Of a stretch of DNA of 64,000 nucleotides, positions 17,027-34,900 are shown in pieces. Origin of the DNA: an uncultured Bacteroides sp. (GTDB lineage: Bacteria > Bacteroidota > Bacteroidia > Bacteroidales > Bacteroidaceae); assembly GCF_902491285.1 (NCBI RefSeq), contig NZ_CABUHK010000005.1, positions 53,424 through 117,423 of the forward strand, written 5' to 3'. Each line of letters opens with the position of its first letter. The stretch's first letter is position 1. The notes beneath the pieces are model-generated. The model did no database searches and was not told where the DNA came from. It saw only the letters and a program-made list of their open reading frames with translations. The translations under genes and the position numbers were made by a program.

Positions 17027-18145
17027 ATGAATTTAAAAAGAAAAGCAGGAATTATTACCGCCTTATTGTTTGCTGTCGGTATACAGGCACAGGATATGCC
17101 TTTTCGTAAAGCGGAAATAAAAGAAATGATGAAGAAAGTAGCCGACTGGCAAATCGCCCATCCGAACAAGGGAGCCGAACATGGTGACCTGAGTTGGACA
17201 AATGCCGTACTTTATGTCGGCATGCTCGACTGGGCGGAACTGGCGGAACGCGAGGATGGCAACAAGGATTATTTTAAATGGCTTACCCGCATAGGGAGCC
17301 GGAACGGATGGCAACCGGACAAGAGAATGTATCATGCCGACGACATCGCTGTCTCACAGGCTTTTATCGACCTTTATCGGAAATACAACAATAAGTATAT
17401 GCTTAATCCTACCATCGCCCGTACAGACTGGGTGATGAAGAATCCGCCGACAGACAACTTCAAACTGGATTACCGCAAGCCTGAAACGCTGGAACGCTGG
17501 ACTTGGTGTGATGCACTTTTCATGGCGCCGCCGGTATACACCAAATTGTATGTTCTGACAGGTGACAAAAAATATATCCGTTTCATGAACCGGGAGTTTA
17601 AAGCTACTTACGACCACCTTTTCGATAAGGAAGAGAATCTTTTCTATCGTGACTGGCGGTATTTTGACCAACGTGAGGCCAACGGTCGGAAAGTATTCTG
17701 GGGGCGCGGTAACGGTTGGGTACTCGGCGGACTGGTGGAGATATTGAAGGAACTTCCCGCAAAAGATAAGAACCGGAAGTTCTACGAAACGCTGTTCGTG
17801 AAACTCTGTTCCCGTGTGGCAGGTTTGCAGAATGAGGATGGGTTCTGGCACGCAAGCCTGCTCGATCCTGCTTCTTATCCCTCGCCTGAAACAAGCTGTA
17901 CTACGTTTATCGTCTATGCGCTTGCTTATGGCATCAATGAAGGATTGCTCGATAAAGAAACTTTTCTCCCTATTCTTGTGAAAGGTTGGAATGCACAAGT
18001 CTCTGCTGTAGATGCAGACGGAAAGTTGGGCTATGTGCAGCCTATCGGTGCCGATCCTAAGAAGGTGACACGGGATATGACCGAAGTTTATGGTGTAGGT
18101 GCTTTCCTGATGGGCGGATGTGAGATTTATAGGATGGCCGAGTAA
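17027..18145 (+). CDS. GH88/GH105-family unsaturated glucuronyl/rhamnogalacturonyl hydrolase
   Basis: Family members remove 4,5-unsaturated uronic acid from the non-reducing end of oligosaccharides made by polysaccharide lyases. The 372-residue protein has a signal peptide (ITALLFAVGIQAQ) and an (alpha/alpha)6-barrel with the family landmarks AHPNKGAEHGDLSWTNAVLYVGM, YHADDIAVSQAFIDLY, WTWCDALFMAPP (Asp162 is a candidate catalytic acid) and WGRGNGWVLGGL. The expected length is 350-390. No lyase is encoded in the locus, so the unsaturated or plain uronide would have to be made elsewhere, or this protein acts on another uronic-acid linkage. It is followed 17 bases later by the GH2 gene. Confidence 0.88.
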   Translation: MNLKRKAGIITALLFAVGIQAQDMPFRKAEIKEMMKKVADWQIAHPNKGAEHGDLSWTNAVLYVGMLDWAELAEREDGNKDYFKWLTRIGSRNGWQPDKRMYHADDIAVSQAFIDLYRKYNNKYMLNPTIARTDWVMKNPPTDNFKLDYRKPETLERWTWCDALFMAPPVYTKLYVLTGDKKYIRFMNREFKATYDHLFDKEENLFYRDWRYFDQREANGRKVFWGRGNGWVLGGLVEILKELPAKDKNRKFYETLFVKLCSRVAGLQNEDGFWHASLLDPASYPSPETSCTTFIVYALAYGINEGLLDKETFLPILVKGWNAQVSAVDADGKLGYVQPIGADPKKVTRDMTEVYGVGAFLMGGCEIYRMAE

Positions 18146-18162
18146 CAAACACAATTAATAAA

Positions 18163-20277
18163 ATGGTGAGAAATACAATGATTGTATTACTGCTTCTGTT
18201 GGCAGGAGTGGTGACAAACGGTGCATTTGCCCGCGACGTAATCTCCTTCAATGCCGGTTGGCAATTCAAACGGGGACCGTTCTCTGCGGAGCCCATGCGG
18301 GCTTCTGCCCAGTGGGACGGTAAGTGGGAAGAAGTGACCATCCCTCATACCTGGAATGCGAAAGATATGCAGCAGAAAGCTGATGCATTCTATGAGGGTG
18401 TGGGTTATTACAGAAAGAAACAGTTCTTCGGTAATGAATTGGCGGGCAAACGCGTCTTCCTTCGTTTCGAAGGGGTGGGAGCTTGTACGGAAGTCTATGT
18501 CAACGGTAAGTTGGCAGGGACGCATAAAGGCGGTTATAGCGCTTTTGCATTTGAGATAGGCGCAGCCTTGAAGTTGGGAGCTGAAAACGAGATTATTGTT
18601 AAGGCTGACAATGCGGCGCGTGCCGATGTGATTCCTGTCAATCAGAGTTTGTTTGGGGTGTATGGTGGCATATACCGTCCCGTGTGGCTGATAATTACGG
18701 AACAGAATACTATCACAGTGACCGATTGTGCTTCTCCCGGTGTTTATATTACTCAGAAAAACGTATCGAAACGTTCGGCAGACATCACTGTCAGAGTGAA
18801 GTTGGACAACGGCAGTCTGACTCCCGCCCAACTGGTTCTTGAGAACTATATCTATACGCAGGAAGGAAAAAAAGTTGCTTCCCGGAGTATACCGATTGAA
18901 CTGACTCCGCAGGGGACACAAAGCTATATATCGACCTTTAAACTCCATAATCCTCATCTTTGGCAAGGTAGGGAAGATCCTTATCTTTACAAAGTGGTGT
19001 CGCGCCTGCTTGCGGACGGTAAAGTGATTGATGAGGTCACGCAACCTTTGGGCGTTCGTCACTACGAGATTATTGCCGGGAAAGGTTTCTATCTCAATGG
19101 CGAGAAATATCCGATGTATGGTGTCACCCGTCATCAGGACTGGTGGGGGCTGGGGAGTGCGCTGACCAATCGCGAACATGATTTCGACTTGGCTCAGATT
19201 ATGGATATTGGTGCCACTACCGTACGTTTTGCCCACTATCAGCAATCGGATTATCTTTATTCGCGCTGCGATTCATTGGGGTTGATAATCTGGGCGGAAA
19301 TTCCTTTTGTCAACCGGGTGACGGGCTATGAAGCGGAGAATGCACAGACGCAACTCCGTGAGCTGATCCGTCAAAGTTTCAATCATCCTTCCATTTATGT
19401 ATGGGGACTGCATAATGAGGTCTATCAGCCTCATGAGTACACAGCCGCACTGACCCAATCACTTCATGACCTGGCAAAGACGGAAGATCCCGACCGGTAT
19501 ACGGCTGCTGTGAACGGTTTCGGCCACGCTAACCATCCGGTGAACCAGAATGCCGACATACAGGGGATGAACCGTTATTTTGGCTGGTATGAGAAAAAGT
19601 TGCAGGACATTGAGCCTTGGGTGGAAGGACTTGAAAAAGATTATCCGTGGCAGAAACTAATGTTGACCGAATATGGAGCTGATGCAAACATCGGTCACCA
19701 GACGGAGTATTTGGGGGATGCACTGAACTGGGGAAAACCTTATTATCCCGAAACTTTTCAGACTAAGACACATGAATATCAGTGGAGCGTGATTGCTAAA
19801 CATCCTTACATCATCGCCTCTTATCTTTGGAATATGTTCGATTTCGCCGTGCCTATGTGGAGCCGTGGCGGTGTACCGGCACGAAACCTGAAAGGACTGA
19901 TGACATTCGACCGGAAAATAAAGAAGGACTCTTATTACTGGTATAAAGCGAACTGGAGCAAATCTCCCGTACTCTACCTGACGCAGCGACGTAATACAGA
20001 CCGCGAACGGAAACAGACTTCCGTCACTGTTTATTCAAATATCGGGACGCCTAAAGTTTACTTGAATGGTAAAGAACTGACAGGCATCCGCAAGGGATAT
20101 ACGGACGTGCATTATATCTTTGACCAAGTGACGCTTGATAATGGGAAAAACAGGCTCAAGACCGTTGTGATATATGGTGGAAAAGAGTATACCGATGAGA
20201 TTGAGTGGAATTATGAAGGCGAAAAGAAGCGCGATGCGGATTCTCACGAGAACAAAAACGAACATGCTGGATGGTAA
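18163..20277 (+). CDS. GH2-family glycosidase (probable beta-galactosidase or beta-glucuronidase type)
   Basis: Exo-acting retaining glycosidase, secreted by a signal peptide (MIVLLLLLAGVVTNGAFA). The order of domains is a sugar-binding jelly roll (about 25-185, PHTWNAKDMQQK, GYYRKK, VYVNGKLAGTHKGGY), an Ig-like middle domain (about 190-300) and the TIM barrel (GVTRHQDWWGLGSALT onwards). The acid/base is Glu419 in WGLHNE and the nucleophile Glu503 in LTEYGAD. A short Ig-like domain follows (STGTP-type DGNRL region). The last 18 or so residues, beginning GEKKRDADSHENKN, are very hydrophilic and abut a group II intron remnant, so the original C-terminus may have been altered. The substrate is not certain; GH2 contains several activities. 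Confidence 0.88.
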   Translation: MVRNTMIVLLLLLAGVVTNGAFARDVISFNAGWQFKRGPFSAEPMRASAQWDGKWEEVTIPHTWNAKDMQQKADAFYEGVGYYRKKQFFGNELAGKRVFLRFEGVGACTEVYVNGKLAGTHKGGYSAFAFEIGAALKLGAENEIIVKADNAARADVIPVNQSLFGVYGGIYRPVWLIITEQNTITVTDCASPGVYITQKNVSKRSADITVRVKLDNGSLTPAQLVLENYIYTQEGKKVASRSIPIELTPQGTQSYISTFKLHNPHLWQGREDPYLYKVVSRLLADGKVIDEVTQPLGVRHYEIIAGKGFYLNGEKYPMYGVTRHQDWWGLGSALTNREHDFDLAQIMDIGATTVRFAHYQQSDYLYSRCDSLGLIIWAEIPFVNRVTGYEAENAQTQLRELIRQSFNHPSIYVWGLHNEVYQPHEYTAALTQSLHDLAKTEDPDRYTAAVNGFGHANHPVNQNADIQGMNRYFGWYEKKLQDIEPWVEGLEKDYPWQKLMLTEYGADANIGHQTEYLGDALNWGKPYYPETFQTKTHEYQWSVIAKHPYIIASYLWNMFDFAVPMWSRGGVPARNLKGLMTFDRKIKKDSYYWYKANWSKSPVLYLTQRRNTDRERKQTSVTVYSNIGTPKVYLNGKELTGIRKGYTDVHYIFDQVTLDNGKNRLKTVVIYGGKEYTDEIEWNYEGEKKRDADSHENKNEHAGW

Positions 20278-20456
20278 ACTCTACGCTTAGAAGATGGGTA
20301 AATTACTATGGCAAATACGGTGGAAAATCCTTTCATAATAAGTTACTTGGATACTTTGATACGTTACTTGCGAGATAGGCAAAAGCTAAGTATAAACGCT
20401 TTATCTATCATTGGCAAATAGGACACAAACCATCTAAGGATATAGTAAATGTCTAA
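20262..20456 (+). pseudogene. Remnant of a group II intron-encoded reverse transcriptase/maturase (C-terminal end)
   Basis: In the frame of 20292 the translation gives RWVNYYGKYGGKSFHNKLL, then an in-frame TAG at 20376-20378, then AKAKYKRFIYHWQ, ending at TAA 20454-20456. The WVNYYGK and K-YKRF patterns are the conserved maturase (GIIM) end of group II intron proteins, and the stop replaces the Trp expected in the R-W-A-K pattern. Everything upstream (the whole RT domain and most of the intron RNA) is missing. The start of the remnant is approximate, since it runs into the end of the GH2 gene. Confidence 0.75.
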
Positions 20457-20464
20457 GGTTGAAT

Positions 20465-20538
20465 AAGAAGAGCCGTGTGATGGGAGACTATCACGTACGG
20501 TTTTGTGAGAGGTTTAAGGTGAAACTCCTTTTATCTAC
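20465..20538 (+). mobile_element. Group II intron 3' end: domains V and VI
   Basis: The segment from 20470 contains GAGCCGTGTGATGGGAGAC and ATCACGTACGGTTTT, the classic domain V hairpin with its AGC catalytic triad and the GAC bulge region. It is followed by a domain VI hairpin (GAGAGGTTTAAGG and GAAACTCC) and an AC-ending boundary (ATCTAC, 20533-20538). The order maturase end, domain V, domain VI is right. The intron is truncated at the 5' side and cannot splice. Confidence 0.78.
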
Positions 20539-20588
20539 TTGATTGAGAGGAGCATGAGGAAATAATCCTCATGCTCTTACTTGATTGA
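20536..20588. repeat. Perfect hairpin flanked by 11-base direct repeats
   Basis: TACTTGATTGA occurs at 20536-20546 and 20578-20588. Between them lies a perfect 11-base inverted repeat, GAGCATGAGGA (20550-20560) and TCCTCATGCTC (20566-20576). The hairpin may terminate transcription between the two convergent gene clusters although no T-run follows. The direct repeats give it the look of a duplicated target or a small palindromic insertion at the intron 3' boundary. Confidence 0.5.
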
Positions 20589-20655
20589 ATTAAATAGGGA
20601 TATTCATAATTTGAAATGTATTGACTACTAAGTTACTCTATTATTATCTAGGTTG

Positions 20656-28560
<7,905 letters not shown>

Positions 28561-28577
28561 TTGGTTTCTATGTTTTA

Positions 28578-28619
28578 TTTAAGGCATGCTTCTAAAGTAT
28601 TTTAGGAGCATGCCTTAAA
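28578..28619. terminator. Intercistronic hairpin between the surface lipoprotein and GH92
   Basis: Perfect 13-base arms TTTAAGGCATGCT (28578-28590) and AGCATGCCTTAAA (28607-28619), loop of 16 bases. No T-run follows on the minus strand. It fits an mRNA-stabilising or partial-attenuation hairpin that lets susCD and its lipoprotein be expressed more strongly than the enzymes behind it. Confidence 0.6.
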
Positions 28620-28632
28620 TTTTCAAATACAT

Positions 28633-29979
28633 TTATAATGTCCAAAGTCTAAATTCTGCTAAAGCAAAGCTGCCGCTAGGAGAATTGTCAACTGAAAAAC
28701 GTATATGTTTAATACTTTTTCCTGTAACTAAGACAGGGGAAGTGTATGTTTGTCCTACATCTGAAGGCAATCCGGTATCTATGGTCATTAGTTTAATAAA
28801 GTTATTACCATCCTCACTACCATGAAGGCTAATTGTGGAAGGAATGACGTGTGCTCCTTTATCACGTGTAATATACTCGAAACGGAAAGCCGAACATTCT
28901 TCGGGAAGAGCAAACTGGAGCCAGTGAGGTAATGGCATTCCGACACTATAGTCACTATGGTAATAACTATTTGGATTACCATCTATTAGTTCTGCCACCG
29001 ATCCTTCACAGATACTATTAGGATGATAAGAAATCATGCCTTCCGTTAATTGAACCTGTTGTAAGTTCGATGCGTCAGGCACATAAGAAACTCCTAATAG
29101 ACAGGAGTTCTTGGCAGGATCGATTTCTATTGATTCCGATGAGGTTCTTGTTAATAAAAGAGGAAGAGCATAATTTCCGAAACTCAACCCTTCACGTTTT
29201 ACTGTAACATGAAGATTATTATCATTTTCAGAACTCATTCTTACTACTCCTTCGTTGGCTATTGTATAGGCTATATCGGGGAGCATTAAATAATTCACTC
29301 CCATTTCTTGGTTATATGCTTCCAATATCGTCTCATCAACTTCTGTATAGCAATCAAAAGTCCATTTGTTTTCAATAGAGAATGCTAATGGTAATTTTAA
29401 TTCAATTTGATCATCATCTGTCTCGGAAAAGGAATTCATAATATAGCCGTTCTTTTCGAAACTGACTATAGGAGTAACTACTTTTGGTTTTATGAACATA
29501 TATTGTTTTTCAGCATTAATTGAGTCTGCGGAATTACTCAAAAACAGAGGAACGACATATTCTGTCTCTTCGTTTTCTGTTTGTAATTCGTTGACAGGAT
29601 CTGTATAGAAGGTCATGTCTAGTTTCTTATACATATCAGTAGAGCCGAAGTTGATACGTCCGGTTTCAAAATCGTAACAATTAGTAGGAAGAGCTTTATA
29701 ATGGGTTCCATTTATATTGTTGTATTCTACCAACATATTTTCATTCATTAAACTCAAGTCTACAGAAGTCGATATCCCCTGGTCTGTTCCTGCTTTGACA
29801 ATAGCTATTGCATACGGTGTAGTCTTTTCCGGTTTATAAAGAGGACATTCTATTTCTCCACTGTTTCGGAAATAGAGAATAGTGCTGTAATCATCCCAAT
29901 ATTGTTCTCGATTGTCTTCGCAAGCAATGTCTAAAAAGATAAACAGGCAAAGGAATAAATATTTTATATATTTTTTCAT
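28633..29979 (-). CDS. DUF1735 (BT_3987-type) surface glycan-binding lipoprotein
   Basis: Probable surface glycan-binding protein of locus 2. From the ATG at 29979 the protein has about 448 residues. It has a lipoprotein signal (LFLCLFIFLDIACEDN, Cys near 20), two DUF1735-type repeats (first with YFRNSGEIECPLYKPEKTT and YNNINGTHYKALPTNCYDF, second with YNQEMGVNYLMLPDIAYTI) and a C-terminal discoidin/F5-8C-like module (NPNSYYHSDYS, PLPHWLQFALPEEC, FALAEFRLWTL). The frame runs further up to 30030, but the MKKYIKYLFL start gives a proper signal peptide. It lies directly after susD, where such binding proteins are usually found. Confidence 0.85.
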   Translation of the reverse strand: MKKYIKYLFLCLFIFLDIACEDNREQYWDDYSTILYFRNSGEIECPLYKPEKTTPYAIAIVKAGTDQGISTSVDLSLMNENMLVEYNNINGTHYKALPTNCYDFETGRINFGSTDMYKKLDMTFYTDPVNELQTENEETEYVVPLFLSNSADSINAEKQYMFIKPKVVTPIVSFEKNGYIMNSFSETDDDQIELKLPLAFSIENKWTFDCYTEVDETILEAYNQEMGVNYLMLPDIAYTIANEGVVRMSSENDNNLHVTVKREGLSFGNYALPLLLTRTSSESIEIDPAKNSCLLGVSYVPDASNLQQVQLTEGMISYHPNSICEGSVAELIDGNPNSYYHSDYSVGMPLPHWLQFALPEECSAFRFEYITRDKGAHVIPSTISLHGSEDGNNFIKLMTIDTGLPSDVGQTYTSPVLVTGKSIKHIRFSVDNSPSGSFALAEFRLWTL

Positions 29980-30057
29980 ACATCTATAATCATTATGCTT
30001 CTTGTAAAAAGCGTTATTTGATCTGTTCACAATTTCTAAATAAATTTATTATTTTTG

Positions 30058-31974
30058 TTACCAGCCATAATTTTGAACTAACAGTTTGTTCCGATCGATT
30101 TCGCGTTGGGCAAAAGGATATAAATAATGGTTTTTATTAAATACGCGAGTTTCAAACACACTTCTTTTCCAAAATCCGTCGGGTGTTTTAGTCGGATCCA
30201 GATTGCCTTGAGGATATGAGGCATTCATACCGTACATATTACCTGCATCTGTCTGTTCAGCAATCATCCATGTACGTGTGTCGAAGTAGCGGTGTCGTTC
30301 GAAAGCCAATTCTACGCGTCGTTCCTTACGGCAAAGTTCTATTAGGTCTTCTGTAGAAGCGTTCGGATAAACTTCTGTTATTGGAGGAACACCAGCTCTA
30401 TTGCGAAGATCTGCCCATTTTTCCATAGCTTCATTATAGTAGTTATCTGGCAAAGTTACCCCTCGTTTTTGGCATTCCAATACAGCTTCTATAAAGTTTA
30501 GATAGATTTCTCCTAAACGAAATACCGGAAAAGTGATATTTCCCCAATTATTGCTTGCTGAGTTTTGGTAATGGTCATAAAAACGATTACATAAATATCC
30601 GCTTTTCGGATAATCATGTGCTTTATTTCCATTACCACCTTTGGCAAATGAGATGGATGTGCTGGTGTTGCCATGTAACCATTTGTTGCCACTAAAGAAG
30701 ACAGTAATATAAAAACGCGGTTCTCTGCCTTTATACATGTTAGGAGCATTAATCCAATAATTGTCAAAAGAAGACCAACCACTTGCAGGGTATTCCCAGT
30801 CGCTTTTTGCCAATTCATTTTCAATGTCATAACCGGATTCGTTATCTACTTTGGGTATTCCTTGGCTATTATAACCGGTAATAGGATAACGTCCGCTGCT
30901 CATGGCGTAAGCATCTACCAATTGTTGAGTCGGACCGATACCTCCATAAGCTGTACCGGCGATTCCTGTCGGTACCGTAGTGACTCCCCAACCGAAACGG
31001 CTAAAATATCCATCTGTCCAAATCAATTCACTATTCCAGGTCTGGTAACCAATGCCGTAATAGTCTTCATAAGGATTATTATTTCCTGCACGATATAACT
31101 TGTAACTGTTGTCCTCAAATACCTTGTGAGCTGCTTCCGCAGCAGTAAGCCATTTGTTAGCGTCGTAATTTTGTGGGAATAGAGGTTGCATGGATTGTTC
31201 GGGGAAATTCTCACAAACCGGATTTATGATATTCTTATATAACGGATTACCGTTGAAAAGATCACGGGCGGAATAAAGTGTTAAACGGGAAATGACAGCA
31301 TAACAAGTACCCTGTGTGGCAAATCCCCATTCGCTACTGCTTAAATCCGCTTGTCGTTGCATAGCAGGGTCTTCAGCACAGATATTCATTTCGTCAATCA
31401 CATATTTTACGCATTCTTCCCACGTTGAACGCGGACGATAAAGTGCTTGCGTACTTGCTGTAAAGTCCAGCAGCTCGTCACCCAACAAGAATACAGGACC
31501 AAAATCACGCATCATCATAAAGTAGTAGTATGCACGGGCAAAACGTGCTTGAACTTTCCATTTTGCAAGTTCGTTCTTATCAAGCAAGGGATCGGAACAT
31601 CTGTCTGCATTCTGCATGAAAATATTACATTCACGGATTCCTTTATAATAATGGTCCATTTTATAATAAGGGATACTTGAAGGATTCCATGAGCCAAAAT
31701 TCATGGCACGGAAGTCACGTTCGAAGACGATACTAGCTTCGTCGGAAGCTCCAATATAAGGGTCATCGTTACCAATCTCCCGTGAGTTTTCTTTAGGTAG
31801 GAAGGACATAGCATTCAACCAATATTGTTTGGTTGTATTTCTTGATTCCCATATTTTGTCAAACGTTAATTTCTCGTCCTCTTGTCTGTCTAAAAAATCT
31901 TCGCATGAGATCAATGACAATCCGAATAAAATGACAGAAAATAAACCGGATATATATTTCATTCTTTTTTTCAT
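30058..31974 (-). CDS. SusD/RagB-family outer-membrane lipoprotein (locus 2)
   Basis: Glycan-binding lid of the locus 2 SusC. The 638-residue lipoprotein has the signal FSVILFGLSLISCEDFLDRQ with the lipid-bearing Cys near residue 24. The conserved opening CEDFLDR, the helical region ARFARAYYYFMMMRDFGPVFLL, and the C-terminal FRLGEIYLNFIEAVLECQKRG, LRNRAGVPP and CRKERRVELAFERHRYFDTR are standard SusD blocks. The stop of susC is 8 bases upstream. Confidence 0.96.
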   Translation of the reverse strand: MKKRMKYISGLFSVILFGLSLISCEDFLDRQEDEKLTFDKIWESRNTTKQYWLNAMSFLPKENSREIGNDDPYIGASDEASIVFERDFRAMNFGSWNPSSIPYYKMDHYYKGIRECNIFMQNADRCSDPLLDKNELAKWKVQARFARAYYYFMMMRDFGPVFLLGDELLDFTASTQALYRPRSTWEECVKYVIDEMNICAEDPAMQRQADLSSSEWGFATQGTCYAVISRLTLYSARDLFNGNPLYKNIINPVCENFPEQSMQPLFPQNYDANKWLTAAEAAHKVFEDNSYKLYRAGNNNPYEDYYGIGYQTWNSELIWTDGYFSRFGWGVTTVPTGIAGTAYGGIGPTQQLVDAYAMSSGRYPITGYNSQGIPKVDNESGYDIENELAKSDWEYPASGWSSFDNYWINAPNMYKGREPRFYITVFFSGNKWLHGNTSTSISFAKGGNGNKAHDYPKSGYLCNRFYDHYQNSASNNWGNITFPVFRLGEIYLNFIEAVLECQKRGVTLPDNYYNEAMEKWADLRNRAGVPPITEVYPNASTEDLIELCRKERRVELAFERHRYFDTRTWMIAEQTDAGNMYGMNASYPQGNLDPTKTPDGFWKRSVFETRVFNKNHYLYPFAQREIDRNKLLVQNYGW

Positions 31975-31982
31975 GATACAAG

Positions 31983-34900
31983 TTATAAATTGATGTTAAA
32001 CCCTAATGTGATTACTCTGTTTAACGGATAGCCGGAACCATCGGAACTTCCTTTTTCCGGATCCCATAATTTGAATTTACTGAAGGTCAGCAGATTGTTG
32101 GCTGCCACATAAACACGCAGAGAACGGACTGCATTTTTACCTAACCATTTTTTGGGGAATGTATATCCTACTTCAAAATTCTTCAGACGTAGAAAACTAC
32201 CGTCCCGCATCCACCAATCGGAGTTTTGTTTGTTATTGGAGGAACCGGCCTCGTTGGAAAGACTCAAACGGGGGTAAATAGCATTTGCATTCTGTTCGGG
32301 AGTATTAGTAGACATCCATACATTTCCGTAAATATCCGCATTTACAGCTGAACGTTCCATGCTGCCACTGCTGAAAGGGCTACGCAGAGAGGCACCTGCC
32401 AAGAAGAAACTAGTGTGAGCTACTCCTTGAAAGAATACATTGAAGTCCCAATTTCTCCATTGGGCCGTTGCACCGAATCCGTATATAATCTCAGGCATAT
32501 TTGTATATCCTAAAGCTACTTCATCCTGTGAGTCGATAACACCGTCGCCATTCATATCTTGATATTTAATGTCACCTACGCGATATTCGCCGAAAGTCTG
32601 TCGGGGACTGCAATCAATTTCTTCCTGACTGCTGAACAGCCCTATTGCTTTAAGTCCGAACGGTTGCACTGAACCGTAAGAACCGAATGGTTTACCGATA
32701 CGATTCTGGTATTTATATTCCCAATCAGGATCATCGTTGTTAATCATCTTATTACGGTTATAAGTAAAGTTTCCTCTTGCCGTGATAAATACATCATTGA
32801 CTTTTTGTGCATATTCTAAATTTGCATCAATGCCTTGATTTAAAGTTTCGCCGACATTAACATAAGGAGTGGTAGAAACTCCGACAATGATAGGAAGACC
32901 TGAACGCTGTAAGAAGATTCCGCTGCGTTTTTCACGGAAATAATCAGCTTGTATTTTAACTTTCTCGAATAGTGACAATTCAAAACCGGCGTTTAACTTT
33001 AGCGCCTCTTCCCAAGAAGCAGAAAGATTTTCCACTTCTCCAACAACGATACCTTGTCCTCCTTCATTACCATTTTGTCCATAGTTCCAACTACCACCAT
33101 TTACAATGGTCGATTCATATACCCAACGGCGTTGTCCGCCAATGTCGTCATTTCCGACTAGGCCGTAGGAGGCTTTTAGTTTCAGTACATCTATTACATT
33201 CGTTGCCGGTTCAAACCATTTTTCGTTGGACACCATCCAGCCGATAGCACCGGCGGGGAAGAAACCGAAACGATGTCCTCGGGCAAAGTTTTCCGAGCCG
33301 TTATAACCCATATTGAATTCGGCAAAATAAGTATCTCTAAAAGCATAAGTCAGACGGCCGGCTAAACCTTGATGTTTGTAAGGCAAAGCATCGTCCCCAT
33401 TATTTGCTTGTGTATTTGTATGTATCTTCTGGTTATACAAGAACAAGGCTCCTACACGGTGTTGTTCGTCAAAGATGCGGTTATAAGTTAGAGAGCCTTC
33501 CAGATAAGTAGTCATTGTACCGCTACGTCCTACGTTGTAGCTCAATTTTTCGTCTCCCGTATGTACCGGATCCCATATACCATCGCCGTTGTTATCATCA
33601 TATATCAGGCTGCCGTCTTCAGCTCTTGAGCGTGCGTGATAAGTGGTCGGTGTCTTTGAACGTCGTTGCCAGGTTGTGTTCCATGCATCCCATGAGAACT
33701 TCACATTGGCAGTTAGTCCTTCCAATGGTTTCCACAGTTTACCTATATCTTGTGTAATACCGATAAGGGATTGAGATGAATTCCAGAATTGTTCCCGATA
33801 ACCAGAGTGTACCAACAAGTTATAAGGGTTCTGCCCTGCATCAGTAGAAGGACCGGACAATATTCCGTCGGAATATTGTACCGGGAAAGCATTGGGTGAG
33901 GTGGAAAGAGTGTAACTCCATATATCATCATCGTTGTTTCCATATCCCGGTCCAAATGATTTCTCGTAAATATTTGCCAGGTTTACATTTAGCAATGTAC
34001 TAGGGGTAACATTAACATCGACATTAGCACGGAAATTAAATTTGTTATAGCGCAAGGAAGAATTATATCCATAAATATTACCTGCATTCTTGTAAATGGA
34101 ATTTTCATGATAGTAGGAACCGGATACGTAGTATTTTACAATGTCGCTACCACCTGTAATACTAAGATTGACGCGCTGATTCTCAGCCATACTATCAAAC
34201 AAAGCATCTGTCCAGTTTACATTGGGATAGAGGTCGGGGTCGCTTCCTGTACGATATTTATCAATCACCTCTGGTGAATAGTATGTGAGATTGGCTGCTT
34301 CGTTGTATAGTTCAGCCCATTCTGCTGAACCTAGCATAGAGGGGCGTTTAGTCGGGCTGGTGAAGCCAAATTCTGCACGGGCATTGATTCTTGGTTTGCC
34401 TTCTTGGCCCTTTTTAGTTGTGATAAGAATAACACCGTTTGCACCACGTACACCATATACGGCTGATGCGGAAGCGTCTTTCAAAATAGAGAAAGAGGCT
34501 ATATCTTCTGTATCCACCAAGTCGAGTTCACGTTCTATGCCATCTACTAGTACCAATGGGGTAGATGTACCTTTGAAAGAAGATACGCCGCGAATATAAA
34601 ATTCTGCAGCGCTATTTTTTCCAGGTTCACCCGAGCGCGACATAGAAACAACTCCCGCCAATTGTCCTGCCAATGAAGAGGATAAAGAAGCTCCGGGTAC
34701 TTTTAATTCGGCTACATCTATTGTTGAAATGGCACCGATTACACTTTCTTTTTTCTGGCGGCCGTAACCTACTACTACAACATCAGCTAGTTCATTTGTC
34801 TTTTGCTCTAAACGGACAACTGCACTCTGTTGGTTTCCCACAGAAATAATTTGTTCACCCAATCCGAGAAAAGAAATTTTAAGTTTATCCGTAGTAGCTA

